This document shows positions 62,101-64,000 of a stretch of 64,000 nt of DNA, piece by piece; position 1 is the first letter of the stretch, and the number at the start of each line of letters is the position of its first letter. Location of the stretch: NCBI GenBank assembly GCA_020638555.1, contig JACKII010000004.1, positions 453,318 through 517,317 on the forward strand, in the 5' to 3' direction. The DNA is from Alphaproteobacteria bacterium (lineage in GTDB: Bacteria > Pseudomonadota > Alphaproteobacteria > Bin95). The notes below the pieces were generated by a model, which was not told the DNA's origin, did no database searches, and saw only the letters and a list, made by a program, of their open reading frames with translations. The position numbers were made by a program, and so were the translations under genes.

Positions 62101-62889
62101 ATGTCGCGTCATGGATCACGTTACGAAGATCGGTATTACGGTTCGCGTTACTCGCGCCACGACTCGGATCACGACGATCACGGCTCCCGCTACGGCTCGC
62201 GTCACTCGGATCACGACGATCATGGTTCCCGTTACGGCTCGCGTCACTCGGATCACGATGATCATGGCTCCCGTTACGGTTCGCACGACGATCAGGACCT
62301 GTACAGCTTCACCTTCGCCCCCGACATCAACGGCAATCTCGACGTCACGCAGATGTTCGAGATCGAGCGCGGCCGGGCCGAATGGCAGAGCATCCGCCGC
62401 AGCGAGTTCACGGTCGAGCAGGACCTCGTCGGCAATGTCGTGAACGTCACCGAGACCGAGTTCAAGTGGAACGAGGTCGAGGTGAAGAGCTATTCCGACC
62501 TGGATGGCGACGGCCTCTTCACCCAGGACTTCGAGATCGAGGTGGCAACCAGCGCCCGCGGCGCCGAGCAACACGAGTTCATCTTCGACCTGAACGGCAA
62601 CATCACCGCCGACCTGGAACTGACCTGGCGCGGCGCCCGCAACGACTGGATCCGCAGCAACGAATCCTATCAGGAAATCGACGTGTTCGGCATCTCCCAC
62701 GTCGTGAAGACCACGACCGACTGGAACGAGGTCGAATTCGAGGTCTTCCGCGACGACAACGGCGACGGCATCTACACCCAGATCGCCGAAGGCGAAACGC
62801 AGTCGGATGCCTTCCTCGACCTGAGCGGCAATGTCGACTTCGCCGCGATCCAGGCCCACCTGGCCCCGGCCGATACCATCATCGGCTGA
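62101..62889 (+). CDS. Acidic His/Asp-repeat protein, probable type I secretion substrate
   Basis: A 262-residue protein starting MSRHGSRYEDRYYGSR, with GAGGAG upstream. Residues about 21-62 are three 14-residue repeats (SDHDDHGSRYGSRH), a likely metal-binding stretch. The rest is beta-rich and repetitive: an EWQSIRRSE/EFKWNEVEVKSYSDLDGDGLFTQ unit recurs as DWIRSNES/TDWNEVEFEVFRDDNGDGIYTQ (cores DLDGDGLFTQ and DDNGDGIYTQ, calcium-loop-like), with DLNGNITADLEL. There is no signal peptide. The end (AHLAPADTIIG) is a short aliphatic tail of the kind used by type I secretion. A terminator and then a PrtD-family exporter gene follow directly. No family is recognised. Confidence 0.8.
   Translation: MSRHGSRYEDRYYGSRYSRHDSDHDDHGSRYGSRHSDHDDHGSRYGSRHSDHDDHGSRYGSHDDQDLYSFTFAPDINGNLDVTQMFEIERGRAEWQSIRRSEFTVEQDLVGNVVNVTETEFKWNEVEVKSYSDLDGDGLFTQDFEIEVATSARGAEQHEFIFDLNGNITADLELTWRGARNDWIRSNESYQEIDVFGISHVVKTTTDWNEVEFEVFRDDNGDGIYTQIAEGETQSDAFLDLSGNVDFAAIQAHLAPADTIIG
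62161..62286 (+). repeat. Three tandem 42-bp coding repeats
   Basis: Units begin at 62161, 62203 and 62245, each starting (G/C)ACTCGGATCACGA. They encode SDHDDHGSRYGSRH with a few silent changes. The number may vary between strains by slippage. Confidence 0.9.
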
Positions 62890-62900
62890 TGACCGGCAGA

Positions 62901-62932
62901 GAGGGAGCGCTTGCGCTCCCTCTTTCCTTTTC
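62901..62932 (+). terminator. Terminator after repeat-protein gene
   Basis: GAGGGAGCGC (62901-62910) pairs with GCGCTCCCTC (62913-62922) and is followed by TTTCCTTTTC. It lies 12 bases after the stop codon and would limit read-through into the exporter gene. Confidence 0.8.
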
Positions 62933-62988
62933 TTCCTGAACCCGTCGGGTCACGCCGCCTCGACGGCGCCCCATGTCAGGAGATTTTC

Positions 62989-64000
62989 GTGTCTACGCCC
63001 TCCACCCTCCTGAAAACCTGCCGCCCGCAGATTGCGGCCGTGATGCTGTTCAGCGGATTTGCGAACATCCTGCAGCTGACGACCTCGGTCTATATGATGC
63101 AGGTGTTCGACCGGGTCATGAACGGGCGCAGCCTCGACACCCTGGTCTACCTCACCCTGATCGCCGCGGTCGCCCTGGGCGTTCTGGCCGTGCTGGAGGC
63201 GGTGCGCGCCCGCGTCATGGAACGCGTCGGCGCCTGGATCGAAAAACACGCCTCGCGGCCCAGTTTCGAACGCGCCCTGGAAAACAGCCTGCGCGGGGCC
63301 GCCTACCAGGCCGAAGCCCTGCGCGATCTCGGCCTGGTGCGAAGCTTTCTCGCATCCCCGACCATGCTGGCGGTCTTCGATCTGCCATGGGTGCCGATCT
63401 ATCTGTTATTGACCGTGTTCCTGCATCCGCTGATCGGGCTGGTGGCCCTGATCGGCGTCGCCACCATGGTGGCGCTGGCCATCGTGAACGAGCGCACGAC
63501 GTCGCCGCTGTTTCGGGCCGCGAACGAGTCCGCCATGCTCGCCCAGCGCCGGGCCTCCGGCATCGTGCGCCATGCGGAATTGATCGACAGCATGGGCATG
63601 GCGCCGAACATGCTGCGGATCTGGTCGGCCGTTTCGAGCCAGGGCGAGCGCACCATGCGCCGCGCCTTGGACCGCTCGGCGCTGTTCGTCTCCGTCACCA
63701 AGTTCCTGCGGCTGGCGTTTCAGATCGCCATTCTCGGCGTCGGCGCCTATCTGAGCCTGACGGAACACCTCTCCGCCGGAACGGCCATTGCCGGCTCCAT
63801 CGTCATGGCCCGCGCGCTCGCCCCGATCGAGCAGGTGTTCGGCGCCTGGCGCAACATCGTGCAGGCCCGCCAGGCCTGGCAGAGGCTGCAAGGCTTCCTG
63901 TCGCGCCAGGGCATGGGCCGTTCGGACCGCGCGCTGCCGCGCCCGACCGGGCGAATTGCGGTGGAACAGCTGAGCTTCGCGTTTCCGGGGCAGGCCCGGC
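62989..64000 (+). CDS. Type I secretion system permease/ATPase (PrtD family), 3' end outside window
   Basis: The frame starts at GTG 62989, with AGGAG seven bases upstream, and is open to the window end (337 codons). It is the membrane half of a PrtD-type ABC exporter: FANILQLTTSVYMMQVFDRVM, LAVFDLPWVPIYLLLTVFLHP (core FDLPWVPIYLLL, a family hallmark), ALAPIEQVFGAWRNIVQARQAW, and then the beginning of the ATPase domain (VEQLSFAFPGQ). It would export an unprocessed C-terminal-signal protein through a membrane-fusion protein and TolC. The adjacent repeat protein is the likely cargo. The Walker motifs lie beyond the window. Confidence 0.93.
   Translation, partial: MSTPSTLLKTCRPQIAAVMLFSGFANILQLTTSVYMMQVFDRVMNGRSLDTLVYLTLIAAVALGVLAVLEAVRARVMERVGAWIEKHASRPSFERALENSLRGAAYQAEALRDLGLVRSFLASPTMLAVFDLPWVPIYLLLTVFLHPLIGLVALIGVATMVALAIVNERTTSPLFRAANESAMLAQRRASGIVRHAELIDSMGMAPNMLRIWSAVSSQGERTMRRALDRSALFVSVTKFLRLAFQIAILGVGAYLSLTEHLSAGTAIAGSIVMARALAPIEQVFGAWRNIVQARQAWQRLQGFLSRQGMGRSDRALPRPTGRIAVEQLSFAFPGQAR

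Noticed and set aside
62161..62286. Possible CRISPR array (regular 42-bp units)
   Set aside because: The units are contiguous, without spacers, and translate into a 14-residue protein repeat in a well-supported gene.

Overview
The window is GC-rich bacterial chromosome with a few short AT-rich islands. The gene content points to an alphaproteobacterium, probably Rhodospirillales-like. The evidence is the NDUFA12-type complex I subunit followed by mlaD and a DUF2155 gene, a B12-dependent class II ribonucleotide reductase, a FixJ/FixK-style regulatory flavour, isovaleryl-CoA dehydrogenase and PimD-like acyl-CoA dehydrogenases, and holdfast-anchor (Hfa)-like genes. No plasmid or phage backbone is visible.

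Layout. 1-6.9 kb: four tandem paralogous TRAP solute-binding proteins (the first cut by the window edge) followed by one dctQM permease pair. 7.0-14.4 kb: ordinary metabolism and osmoprotection, namely an MDR reductase, a DUF3095 protein, two acyl-CoA dehydrogenases, a nitronate monooxygenase-type protein, MscL and an MscS channel. 14.8-37.4 kb: an accessory surface-structure locus. It has an HfaA-like secreted protein and an HfaB/CsgG-like outer-membrane secretion lipoprotein, translationally coupled. It also has two giant (about 1,700-1,770 residue) secreted repeat proteins related to each other. Between the giants lie a glycosyltransferase, a peptidoglycan-binding-domain protein, an XRE regulator, a FixJ-type response regulator, a frameshifted molybdopterin-fold gene and a hybrid histidine kinase. 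A sugar epimerase and an atypical LuxR regulator follow. By analogy with Caulobacter HfaA/HfaB/HfaD this looks like a regulated CsgG-dependent adhesin or polysaccharide-anchor system, much enlarged.

38.3-48.7 kb: housekeeping and accessory metabolism, including a full-length P1B-ATPase-like protein that has lost every catalytic motif. 49.4 kb: an odd tRNA with a leucine-type body, a UGG (proline) anticodon and an oversized variable arm. 50.2-53.9 kb: nrdJ. 53.9-55.0 kb: an AT-rich island with tiny ORFs, next to a HigB/HigA-like toxin-antitoxin pair.

55.7-61.7 kb: a compact five-gene operon on the minus strand. It encodes a lysine 2,3-aminomutase (KamA), two ATP-grasp ligases, a GNAT-deacetylase-GNAT triple fusion and a SET-domain protein. 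The arrangement suggests an uncharacterised beta-lysine-derived or peptide-like product. 62.1-64.0 kb: a repeat-bearing acidic protein and the start of a type I secretion ABC transporter (PrtD family), probably substrate and exporter.

The three strongest leads are the Hfa-like giant-adhesin locus, the KamA/ATP-grasp/GNAT-HDAC-GNAT/SET operon, and the tRNA with mismatched body and anticodon. The pseudo-P-type ATPase is a fourth. All functional calls are by reading translated sequence and motifs; no database search was run.
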